7,126 nt of DNA, from assembly GCA_050733055.1 (NCBI GenBank), contig JBOHSI010000009.1:1-7126 (forward strand), in the 5' to 3' direction. A program made the translations under genes and the position numbers. Positions within the stretch are counted from its first letter, which is position 1. Each line of letters begins with the position of its first letter. Below are positions 1-6,330 of the stretch, piece by piece. The DNA is from DASUAL01 sp050733055 (GTDB lineage: Bacteria > Gemmatimonadota > Gemmatimonadetes > Gemmatimonadales > GWC2-71-9). The notes beneath the pieces were generated by a model. That model was not told where the DNA came from and did no database searches. It worked only from the letters and a program-made list of their open reading frames with translations.

Positions 1-380
1 ACGCGCGCCCCCGCGTGATCCAGGTCGGCGAGAATCTCGGCCAGCTCCAGCTCACGCTCGCGGCCCACCACGGACAGCTCCACAGCCCGCTCGAGCGCGT
101 CGCGAGCGCGGAACAACAGTTGCAGCACCTCGTCCGTCGCCGGATGAGCGCCCCGGCGCAGGTGGTCGAGCAGGTTCTCCATGCGGTGGGCTAGGTCGGT
201 CACGCGGGCGTAGCCCATCGTCGCCGCCATGCCCTTCACCGTGTGGACCGCGCGGAACAGCCCGCCCACCGGGGCGAGCCCGGCGGGGTCCCGCTCCCAC
301 TCCAGCAGCAGCTGGTTACAGGCGCTCAGGTGCTCCCGGCTCTCGGCGAGGAACAACTCGGCGTACTGCGACAGGTCCAC
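1..380 (-). CDS. cheA: CheA histidine kinase, N-terminal Hpt domain (3' partial)
   Basis: Start of the chemotaxis histidine kinase CheA, which runs off the left edge; 126 codons are visible. From the GTG at 380 the translation begins VDLSQYAELFLAESREHL, the typical opening of CheA P1 domains. It continues through GGLFRAVHTVKGMAATMGY, with His46 as the phosphoacceptor in the H-T-x-K-G box, then LAHRMENLLDHLRRG, a helical DALERAVELSVVGRERELE segment and the end of the five-helix Hpt bundle. The dimerisation, kinase and CheW-like domains are outside the window. A lone Hpt protein cannot be formally excluded but is unlikely next to cheW and cheY. The GTG lies 4 bases after the cheY stop with no obvious Shine-Dalgarno, so it is probably translated by coupling. 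The reading frame stays open to base 1. Confidence 0.9.
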   Translation of the reverse strand, partial: MDLSQYAELFLAESREHLSACNQLLLEWERDPAGLAPVGGLFRAVHTVKGMAATMGYARVTDLAHRMENLLDHLRRGAHPATDEVLQLLFRARDALERAVELSVVGRERELELAEILADLDHAGAR

Positions 381-384
381 GCGG

Positions 385-747
385 CTAGCCCAGCACGCGC
401 TGCACGGCCTCGAGCACGCGCGACGGCTGAAACGGCTTGACCACGAAGTCCTTCGCGCCCGCCTGAATCGCTTCTACCACCAGCGCCTGTTGCCCCATCG
501 CGCTGCACATGAGGATCTTGGCATCGGGATCCTGTTTCACGATCTCGCGAACGGCATCAATGCCCCCCATGTCCGGCATCACGATGTCCATCGTGACGAG
601 GTCGGGCTTGAGCTGCCTGTACTTCTCGACCGCCTGGGAGCCGGTCTCGGCCTCGCCCACGATCTCGAAGCCGGCCTGCGCCAGGATGTCGCTGATCATC
701 GTCCGCATGAAGATGGCGTCGTCGCAGACGAGGACAGTGTGGCTCAC
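385..747 (-). CDS. cheY: CheY-type single-domain response regulator
   Basis: A 120-residue stand-alone receiver domain, expected to be phosphorylated by the adjacent CheA and to signal to a motor or other output. It carries the acidic pair Asp9-Asp10, phosphoacceptor Asp54 in VTMDIVMPDMGG (51-62), Ser82 at the Thr/Ser switch position in CSAMGQQ, and Lys104 in VVKPF (102-106). The spelling SAMGQQALVVEAIQAGAKDFVVKPF closely matches the Bacillus/Thermotoga class of CheY and has no output domain. It begins at GTG 747 (SHTVLVCDD), preceded by a strong GGGAGGG at 757-751; an overlapping GTG two bases earlier stops at once. It lies 9 bases after cheW and 4 bases before cheA. Confidence 0.95.
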   Translation of the reverse strand: MSHTVLVCDDAIFMRTMISDILAQAGFEIVGEAETGSQAVEKYRQLKPDLVTMDIVMPDMGGIDAVREIVKQDPDAKILMCSAMGQQALVVEAIQAGAKDFVVKPFQPSRVLEAVQRVLG

Positions 748-750
748 ACA

Positions 751-757
751 CCCTCCC
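751..757 (-). promoter_or_regulatory. Ribosome binding site of cheY
   Basis: The coding strand reads GGGAGGG three bases before the GTG at 747, immediately after the cheW stop codon (its last G is shared). It supports the GTG start and is the clearest ribosome binding site among the three che genes. Confidence 0.6.
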
Positions 758-1227
758 TAGGAAGACAGAATGGGGGTTAGCAGCGCGTCGATATCGAGAA
801 CCACGAAGAGTTGGCCGGCGCGGCGCCCGACGGCGCGCACCAGCGTCGGATCGATGCCAGGCAGCGCCTGCCGGCGGTCCAGCGCCTCGGCGCTCACCGA
901 GAGGAGGTCCACGACTTCATCCACCGTGAAGCCCAAGACCTTCCGCCCCCCGCCTACCTCGAGGAGCACGGTCGGGCCGTCCTGGGCCCCGTCAGATGCG
1001 GGGGGCCCGGAGGGAGGGGGCTCCGGCTGGCGCAACGCCCGCCAACCCTCCACCACCGTGACCAGCGTACCCCGCACGTTGATCACACCGGCCACCACCG
1101 GCGGGGCCCCCGGAATCCGCGTCGCCTCAAGGCGCGGCAGAATCGCCCGCACCCGCTCCGCCTCGGCGGCACAGACGAGGTTGCCCACCCGAAACAGCAG
1201 TAGTCGGACGACCCCGACGTCATTCAT
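757..1227 (-). CDS. cheW: CheW-type chemotaxis coupling protein
   Basis: Cytoplasmic SH3-like adaptor expected to link chemoreceptors to the CheA kinase. The start chosen is ATG 1227 (MNDVGVVRLLLFRVGN), giving 156 residues, the usual CheW length; the longer frame to 1335 only reads into the rluD-like gene. Visible features: the first beta strands (VVRLLLFRVGNLVCAAEAERV, 6-26), the hallmark VAGVINVRGTLVTVVE (45-60, with Arg52 at the conserved position), and the second half with VLLEVGGGRKVLGFTVDEVVDLLSV (87-111) and QLFVVLDIDALL (139-150). A Pro/Gly-rich insert (about 68-84, PEPPPSGPPASDG) separates the halves. The usual acidic IDLR after the VRG box is replaced by VEGW. The start overlaps the upstream stop by 8 bases and has no clear Shine-Dalgarno, so translational coupling is likely. 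It is followed by cheY and cheA. Confidence 0.9.
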   Translation of the reverse strand: MNDVGVVRLLLFRVGNLVCAAEAERVRAILPRLEATRIPGAPPVVAGVINVRGTLVTVVEGWRALRQPEPPPSGPPASDGAQDGPTVLLEVGGGRKVLGFTVDEVVDLLSVSAEALDRRQALPGIDPTLVRAVGRRAGQLFVVLDIDALLTPILSS

Positions 1228-2230
1228 CCGATGCGAAGAACCCAAGATACTGCAACGGGTTGCGCTGAGCAAGCAAATTCGCGTCACGCGCCGCTTCCGC
1301 CAGCGCGGGCACCAGATCGCCGGGCCATTCGGCACGCAACGCGAGCCGCGCCCCCGTCACCGGGTGCTCGAAGCCGAGCTGCGCGGCGTGCAACAGCTGG
1401 CGCGGCGCAAGCGCCTCGAGCCGCTCGGCCGCCTGCCGCTCGGGGGGTGTGACGCGACGGCTGCCGCCGAACGCGTACTCGCGGTCTCCCACCACCGGGT
1501 GGCCGACGTGGGCCAGGTGCACGCGTATCTGATGCGTGCGCCCGGTGCCGAGCTTGGTCCGCAGCAGGTCGGTCTGAGCGAAGCGCGCGACGACCTGCAC
1601 ATGCGTGACCGCGTGACGGCCGCCGGCGAGCACGGTCATCCGCTTGCGGTCGGCGGGGTGCCGGGTGATCGGCGCCTCGATATCCACCGGACTGTTCGCG
1701 AAGTGCCCCCACGTGAGCGCGGCGTAGATGCGCTCGATTTTCCGCTGCTCCATCATCCGGGCGAGTCGCCGGTGGGCGAGGTCGGTCTTCGCGACGAGCA
1801 AGAGCCCCGACGTGTCGCGATCGAGCCGGTGCACGATGCCCGGCCGCCCCGCGGCGGACCCGCGGGACAGCTCGGTGCCGCGGCCTACCAAGACGTTCAC
1901 GAGCGTGTCGTCCCAGTGGCCGGGACCGGGATGCACCACCAGCCCAGCGGGCTTGTCGAGTACGGCGAGGTGTTCGTCCTCATACGCAAACGTCAGGTCG
2001 CGGTGCGCCGGGGAGTACGTGCGGGGAGGTTCGTCCTCGGGGAGGTCGACGGTCACGATCGAGCCGCGCTCGAGCTGGGTCGAGGCGCGGAGCGACTTGC
2101 CGTCGCGCGTGACACGTTTCTCGGCGATAAGGCGGGCGGCGACGGTGCGGGAGAGCGCCAGCTGGTCGGCGAGGAAGCGGTCGAGGCGCTCCGTTTCGGG
2201 GGTAACGACGCAGAACGTTACGGCAGCCAT
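1220..2230 (-). CDS. RluA/RluD-family 23S rRNA pseudouridine synthase
   Basis: Predicted to convert uridines of 23S rRNA (helix 69 if a true RluD orthologue) to pseudouridine. The 336-residue protein starts at ATG 2230, overlapping the lspA stop (TGATG); reading further back to 2584 only enters lspA. An S4 RNA-binding domain covers about 14-60 (ERLDRFLADQ through GSIVTVDLP). The catalytic domain follows with YEDEHLAVLDKPAGLVVHPG (83-102), the signature GIVHRLDRDTSGLLLVAKT (131-149, catalytic Asp137), KLGTGRTHQIRVHLAHVGHPVVGD (226-249) and LHAAQLGFEHP (280-290). All synthase motifs are present. The S4 domain favours the RluD/YlyB side of the family over RluA, but the target uridine cannot be read from sequence. 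The last 8 bases overlap the cheW start. RluA-family genes directly after lspA are common in bacteria. Confidence 0.94.
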   Translation of the reverse strand: MAAVTFCVVTPETERLDRFLADQLALSRTVAARLIAEKRVTRDGKSLRASTQLERGSIVTVDLPEDEPPRTYSPAHRDLTFAYEDEHLAVLDKPAGLVVHPGPGHWDDTLVNVLVGRGTELSRGSAAGRPGIVHRLDRDTSGLLLVAKTDLAHRRLARMMEQRKIERIYAALTWGHFANSPVDIEAPITRHPADRKRMTVLAGGRHAVTHVQVVARFAQTDLLRTKLGTGRTHQIRVHLAHVGHPVVGDREYAFGGSRRVTPPERQAAERLEALAPRQLLHAAQLGFEHPVTGARLALRAEWPGDLVPALAEAARDANLLAQRNPLQYLGFFASDE

Positions 2231-2742
2231 CAGGGCTCGGCCGCCCTGGCCTCCTTCGCCCGCTCCGGGTCCCGGCCCTCGAGCCAGAGGGAGACCGCGA
2301 GCGCGATCGCCCCGACCGTGATGGCGGAATCGGCGACGTTGAAGGTCGGCCAGCGCACGGAGCCGATCCCGATGTCCAAGAAGTCCACGACGCCCTGGGC
2401 GCTGCGGATGCGGTCCACGACGTTCCCCACGGCGCCCGCGCACACGAGCGCCAGCGAGAAGATGCGGAAGCGGTCGCCGGGGCGCGCCGACAGCACCATC
2501 GAGCGCAGCACGAACAGCGCGGCGAGCGCCAGCGCGAGGAAGGTGAAGCGCGGATAGGGAAGGCACAGCCCGAACGCCGCACACCCGTTGTAGACCAGGC
2601 GCAACTGCACGTAGTCGCCGACCAGCTGGATCGGCACGTGCCGCGCGAGCAGCGACTCGGCGAGCAGCTTGGTGACGATGTCGGCCACGAAAATCGTGGC
2701 GGCCGTGCCCCAGAACAGCCGGCGGTCAACGCCGCTTGCCAT
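2230..2742 (-). CDS. lspA: Lipoprotein signal peptidase (signal peptidase II)
   Basis: Membrane aspartyl protease that removes the signal peptide of diacylated prolipoproteins at the lipobox Cys; the target of globomycin. At 170 residues it has the usual size, with four hydrophobic segments at about 10-27, 67-84, 93-107 and 137-154. Recognised motifs: YNGCAAFG (51-58), GNVVDR (106-111), VVDFLDIG (118-125, catalytic Asp120) and WPTFNVADSAITVG (131-144, catalytic Asp138), with conserved Asn52, Asn107, Arg111 and Asn135. The second box is normally N-x-G-A-A-F; here the Gly is Cys54. The ATG at 2742 lies inside the preceding gene (17-base overlap) and has a good AAGGAAG Shine-Dalgarno a few bases upstream. 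The stop TGA shares one base with the next ATG. Family identity is firm. Confidence 0.96.
   Translation of the reverse strand: MASGVDRRLFWGTAATIFVADIVTKLLAESLLARHVPIQLVGDYVQLRLVYNGCAAFGLCLPYPRFTFLALALAALFVLRSMVLSARPGDRFRIFSLALVCAGAVGNVVDRIRSAQGVVDFLDIGIGSVRWPTFNVADSAITVGAIALAVSLWLEGRDPERAKEARAAEP
2231..2256 (-). promoter_or_regulatory. Distant Shine-Dalgarno plus stem-loop before rluD-like start
   Basis: On the coding strand a strong AAGGAGG (2256-2250) lies 19 bases before the ATG at 2230, too far for normal initiation. Between them is a perfect inverted repeat, CAGGGC-GGCCGA-GCCCTG (2248-2231), a 6-bp stem with a 6-base loop that starts one base after the Shine-Dalgarno and ends right at the ATG. 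Folding would bring the two elements close together. All of it lies within the last codons of lspA, so the ribosome finishing lspA would open the hairpin. A regulatory role is inferred. Confidence 0.45.
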
Positions 2743-3148
2743 CTTCTTCCTTCGCCTTGCACTTGATGCAAAGCCGCGCGTGGGGCAGCGCGTCGAGGCG
2801 GTCGAACCCGATCTCCTCCCCGCACTGCTCGCACCGGCCGAATTTTTCCGGCGTCTGGTACAGCCGGCGCAGCGCCTGGTTCACGTGCCAGAGGTAGCGT
2901 CCCTCCTGGGAGGCGAACAGGAACGCCTTTTCGCGCTCCATGGCGTCGGTGCCCTGGTCCGCCATGTGGAACGAGTAACTCGAAAGGTCGCCGTCCGACG
3001 CCTGGAGACTCGAATTGAAGGACTCATCGTAGTGACCGAGCTCCTTCATGACCCGGGCGCGCTCTTCCAGCAGCCGCTTCTCGAGGTGGGCGAGCTGCTT
3101 CTTGCTCAGGCTGCCTTTGGAGGACTTCGCTTTGGATTTCGTCGGCAT
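2726..3148 (-). CDS. DksA/TraR-family C4 zinc-finger, predicted RNA polymerase-binding regulator
   Basis: A 140-residue protein. It has a Lys/Ser-rich N-terminus (1-17), a helical, charged segment (about 18-100) that should form the coiled coil entering the RNA polymerase secondary channel, and a C-terminal zinc finger with Cys106-x2-Cys109 and Cys127-x2-Cys130. The segment HMADQGTDAMEREK (61-74) lies where the coiled-coil tip and second helix begin. It carries Asp64 and Asp68, not the DxxDxA of E. coli DksA, and resembles YteA-type members, so the protein should not be called DksA itself. By family it probably modulates transcription initiation, perhaps with ppGpp, but this is inferred. The ATG at 3148 overlaps the ileS stop (TAATG), with a weak purine-rich GGCGG upstream, so translation is probably coupled. 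Its last 17 bases overlap lspA. Confidence 0.88.
   Translation of the reverse strand: MPTKSKAKSSKGSLSKKQLAHLEKRLLEERARVMKELGHYDESFNSSLQASDGDLSSYSFHMADQGTDAMEREKAFLFASQEGRYLWHVNQALRRLYQTPEKFGRCEQCGEEIGFDRLDALPHARLCIKCKAKEEDGKRR
2746..2755 (-). promoter_or_regulatory. Ribosome binding site of lspA
   Basis: The coding strand reads AAGGAAGAAG immediately before ATGGCAAGC. This purine-rich site sits at normal spacing inside the last codons of the dksA-like gene and supports the ATG at 2742 over other possible starts. Confidence 0.6.
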
Positions 3149-6100
3149 TATCGGGTTCCGCCCTTTCGTCCGTCATGGCGCCGCAGCGCGATAGTCACCC
3201 GGCGCGCTTCAATGTCAACTTCACGTGTAACGTCGGCTTCGTCCAGCACCACCCCGAGCATGATCCTGCGGGCCAGCGTTTCACCTTCCACGTAATTTTG
3301 GAAGGCGCCCACGGCGGAGACGACGTCCTCCGCCCCGGCGACGCTCAACTCGATGCGGGTGGTATACTCATACCCCGCTTCCTTGCGCAGCCGCTGCACC
3401 CGGTTCACCAGCTCCCGGGCGAGCCCTTCCTGCACCAGGTCCTCGGTGAGGCGGGGATCGACGGCCGCGACGTAGGGCCCCTCCGCCTGCACGGCCCAGT
3501 CGCTGATCACCTCGCGCGTCACCGTCACGTCCGCGGGCTGGAACTCGAACTCCCCCGCCCGCACGGGGTCCCCATGTTCAAGCGTCTGGAGCGCTTCCGC
3601 CGTGAGCTGGGACACGGCGGCGGCGGCGCGGGGGGTGTCCTTGCCATACCGCCGCCCCAAGCTCCGAAAATCCGCCTTCCCGCGCAACCGCACCAGCTCG
3701 TGGTCGGAGCCGGTCACCTCCACCGCCTTTGCGTTCACCTCGTCGGCGAGGATGTCGAGCAGCTCGGCAAAGGCCGGCCCCTTCACGGCGGTGGGAACGG
3801 CCACCTGCAATTTGGCCACCGGCTGGCGCACGTGGAGCTTGCGCGACTCCCGCGCGGCGCGGGCCAGCGAGGCGAGCTTCCGCACCGCGGCCATGGCCGC
3901 GAGCAGCTCCGGTGCGCGCCGGCCTTTGTCGGTCGGAAACGACGCCAGGTGCACGGAGCTTCCGGTGAGCGCGCGATGCACCCAGTCGGAGACGAAGGGC
4001 GCGGCCGGCGTGAGCATCCGGGCCGAGGCGACCAGCACCTCGTGCAGCGTTTCCAGCGCGACCGGGTCCGTCGCGCGGTCGGGAGCCCAGAAGCGGGGGC
4101 GATTGCGGCGGACATACCAGCGCGACACGTCGTCCACCACGAAATCGATGAGGGCCCGCACGCCAGCGGTGACGTCGTAGTCCGACCACGCCTGCCGCAC
4201 CGCCGTCACCACCTCGTCCAGCCGCGCGAGCAACCACCGGTCCGACAGCGGCCGCTGCTCGAACGGCGTCGCGTCCGCCTCGGCCGGCGCCCGCCAATCC
4301 TCGGCGTAGCGCGCGAAAAAATCGTACGTGTTCCGGAGGATGTTCAGGAACCCCCCGGCCACGTCCGGAATCTGGGCCTTGTCGAACCGCTTCGGGAGCC
4401 ACACCTGGCTCTGGCCCAGCAGGTACAGCCGGACGGCGTCCGCGCCGAACTCCTCGATCACCTGCCACGGGTTCACGACGTTGCCGCGACTCTTCGACAT
4501 CTTCTGTCCCTGGGCGTCGAGCACCAGCTCGTTCACGATCACGTTCTTGTACACGAGCGCGTCGAACCCCGCCACGCCGATGGCCAGCAGCGAATAAAAC
4601 CAGCCGCGGGTCTGGTCCACCCCCTCGCAGATGAAGTCGGCCGGGAAGTGGGCCTTGAAGTCCGCCTGGTGCTCGAACGGGTAATGCCACTGGGCGTACG
4701 GCATGGCGCCGGAGTCGAACCACGCGTCGATCACCTCGGGGACGCGCCGCATGGTGCCGCCGCACTGCCGGCACGGCCACGTGTATTCGTCGATGTACGG
4801 CTTGTGGGGATCGAACTCTCCCCGCTTCAGCTTGTCCACGACGTGCATGTGCGGCGCATGCTCCGCCAGCTCCGTGTACGAGCCGATCATCTCGCGGTGC
4901 TCGGCCTCCGCATCGCACTCCCACACGTTCAGCGGCGTGCCCCAGTAGCGGTCGCGCGACAGCGCCCAGTCGACGTTGTTCTCGAGCCACTCGCCGAACC
5001 GCTTGCTGCCCACCTCCGGCGGGTGCCAGCCGATCTGCCCGTTCACCTCGAGCATGCGCGCCTTGATCGCCGTGGTGCGCACGAACCACGAGGTCCGGGC
5101 GTAGTAGATGAGCGCCGCATCGCACCGCCAGCAGAAGGGGTAGGTGTGCTGGTACGGGCGCGTCTCGAGCCAGCGCCCTTCCTGCTTCAAGCGCTCGATG
5201 ATCAGCCGGTTCGTGTCCTTGTCCGTGACGAGCCTGCCGGTGATCTCGTCCCAGCGCGTGTCCTGGAACGTGCCGTCGGGGGCCACCGGATTCACGAACG
5301 CGAGGCCGTACTGCTGGGCGGCGACGTAGTCCTCCGCGCCGAAGGCCGGCGCCATGTGCACGAGCCCCGTCCCCTCACCCGCCGACACGAACGACCCCGC
5401 GACCACGATCGCGCGCTGCCCCTCCTGGGGCAGCGGGACGACCTCGAGCGGCCGGACGTACTTCTGGCCCACCAGCTCGCGCCCGCGATAGCCCGCGACG
5501 CGCGGGGCCGCGGCCAGCGGCTTCCCCGCCACATGCACGTCCCCGGCGCGGGCCGCCGCGACGATAAAGCGTATGCCGTCCACCTCGTACTCGCCGTACT
5601 CGAGGTCGGGGTGCACCGCGACCGCGACGTTCGCAAGCAGGGTCCACGGCGTCGTGGTCCAGATCACGAGCTGGCGCTTCGGGTCGCTCGCGAGCGGGAA
5701 CGTCACGTACACCGAGGTCGTCTGCACCTCCTCGTAGCCCAGCGCCACCTCGTGGGAAGAGAGCGCCGTGCCGCAGCGTGGGCAGTACGGCAGCACCTTG
5801 TGTCCCCGGTACAACAGCGCCTTCTCGTACAGCCGCTTGAGCAGCCACCACACCGTCTCGATGTATTCGTTGGTGTAGGTGATGTAGGGGTGCTCGTAGT
5901 CGAGCCAGTAGGCGATGCGCTCCGAGAGCGATTCCCAGTCGGTCTTGTAGGTGAACACGCTCTCGCGGCACAGCCGGTTGAACTCGGCGACGCCGTACGC
6001 CTCGATCTGGCGCTTGCCGCTGATGCGCAGCATGCGCTCGACTTCGATCTCCACCGGCAGCCCGTGCGTGTCCCAGCCGGCGATGCGCGTCACCCCGTGG

Positions 6101-6330
6101 CCGAGCATCGTCTGATAGCGGCACACGAGGTCCTTGATCGTGCGCGAGAAGACGTGGTGGATGCCCGGGCGGCCGTTCGCCGTGGGGGGGCCCTCGTAGA
6201 ACACGAACGGGGGGCTGTAGCGCGTGGCCTCCTGGATGCGGGCGAACAGCCGCTCGTGCTTCCAGGTTGCCAGCAACTGCTTCTCCAGCGCGTCGGGCGA
6301 CAGCTTTGGGTCGAGCGGCGGGTACGGCAT
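3148..6330 (-). CDS. ileS: Isoleucyl-tRNA synthetase, type 2 (IleRS2) with GXHH active-site motif
   Basis: Charges tRNA-Ile with isoleucine in the cytoplasm (class Ia synthetase). The ATG at 6330 overlaps the PNP stop (TGATG) and begins MPYPPLDPKL, giving 1060 residues; the longer frame back to 6444 only reads into pnp. Landmarks in order: GPPTANG (47-53) followed by G56-I57-H58-H59 where HxGH is expected; GWDTHGLPVE (85-94); CxxC at 183/186; CP1 editing domain with WTTTPWT (224-230) and GTGLVHMAPAFGAED (320-334, Asp334 at the editing-aspartate position); CxxC at 400/403 and 520/523; DQTRGWFYS (572-580); KMSKS (610-614); anticodon-binding region with SRWYVRRNRPRFW (736-748). The length, motif spellings and a C-terminal extension lacking the terminal Cys4 zinc finger of E. 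coli-type enzymes fit the IleRS2 clade, which also holds eukaryotic and mupirocin-resistant enzymes. Editing looks intact. The stop TAA shares a base with the next gene's ATG. A GGAG lies 11 bases before the start. Confidence 0.97.
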   Translation of the reverse strand: MPYPPLDPKLSPDALEKQLLATWKHERLFARIQEATRYSPPFVFYEGPPTANGRPGIHHVFSRTIKDLVCRYQTMLGHGVTRIAGWDTHGLPVEIEVERMLRISGKRQIEAYGVAEFNRLCRESVFTYKTDWESLSERIAYWLDYEHPYITYTNEYIETVWWLLKRLYEKALLYRGHKVLPYCPRCGTALSSHEVALGYEEVQTTSVYVTFPLASDPKRQLVIWTTTPWTLLANVAVAVHPDLEYGEYEVDGIRFIVAAARAGDVHVAGKPLAAAPRVAGYRGRELVGQKYVRPLEVVPLPQEGQRAIVVAGSFVSAGEGTGLVHMAPAFGAEDYVAAQQYGLAFVNPVAPDGTFQDTRWDEITGRLVTDKDTNRLIIERLKQEGRWLETRPYQHTYPFCWRCDAALIYYARTSWFVRTTAIKARMLEVNGQIGWHPPEVGSKRFGEWLENNVDWALSRDRYWGTPLNVWECDAEAEHREMIGSYTELAEHAPHMHVVDKLKRGEFDPHKPYIDEYTWPCRQCGGTMRRVPEVIDAWFDSGAMPYAQWHYPFEHQADFKAHFPADFICEGVDQTRGWFYSLLAIGVAGFDALVYKNVIVNELVLDAQGQKMSKSRGNVVNPWQVIEEFGADAVRLYLLGQSQVWLPKRFDKAQIPDVAGGFLNILRNTYDFFARYAEDWRAPAEADATPFEQRPLSDRWLLARLDEVVTAVRQAWSDYDVTAGVRALIDFVVDDVSRWYVRRNRPRFWAPDRATDPVALETLHEVLVASARMLTPAAPFVSDWVHRALTGSSVHLASFPTDKGRRAPELLAAMAAVRKLASLARAARESRKLHVRQPVAKLQVAVPTAVKGPAFAELLDILADEVNAKAVEVTGSDHELVRLRGKADFRSLGRRYGKDTPRAAAAVSQLTAEALQTLEHGDPVRAGEFEFQPADVTVTREVISDWAVQAEGPYVAAVDPRLTEDLVQEGLARELVNRVQRLRKEAGYEYTTRIELSVAGAEDVVSAVGAFQNYVEGETLARRIMLGVVLDEADVTREVDIEARRVTIALRRHDGRKGGTR
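6154..6165 (-). other. Codons for swapped HIGH signature (GIHH) of IleRS2
   Basis: The coding strand reads GGC-ATC-CAC-CAC here, giving Gly56-Ile57-His58-His59 directly after PTANGRP. Class I synthetases normally have His-x-Gly-His at this place (for IleRS, PxxANGxxHxGH). Residues 1 and 3 of the motif are exchanged while the fourth His is kept. Neighbouring residues and the KMSKS loop are normal, so the alignment of the motif is not in doubt. A GXHH exchange is known from a Bacillaceae IleRS2 (Priestia megaterium), where it underlies hyper-resistance to mupirocin. Confidence 0.9.

Noticed and set aside
1000..1020. A G-rich tract on the plus strand resembling a G-quadruplex.
   Set aside because: It is the complement of Pro and Gly codons of the CheW insert. 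The G tracts are unevenly spaced, and the transcript would carry the C-rich strand.
1228..1335. An N-terminal extension of CheW to 1335.
   Set aside because: The 36 extra residues come from the overlapping rluD-like gene. The usual CheW length and first beta strand fit the ATG at 1227.
770..2557. A 595-codon open frame on the plus strand opposite cheW, the rluD-like gene and lspA.
   Set aside because: It spans three well-recognised minus-strand genes, has low-complexity Arg/Ser/Pro-rich content and shows no motif. It is a GC-driven shadow.
2231..2584. An N-terminal extension of the pseudouridine synthase into lspA.
   Set aside because: The 118 extra residues are an out-of-frame reading of lspA, rich in Arg and Gly. 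The S4 domain begins soon after the ATG at 2230.
6184..6190. A seven-base homopolymer in ileS next to the active-site codons, a possible phase-variation or error site.
   Set aside because: The reading frame is intact on both sides, the run simply encodes Gly-Pro-Pro, and seven bases is common at this GC content.
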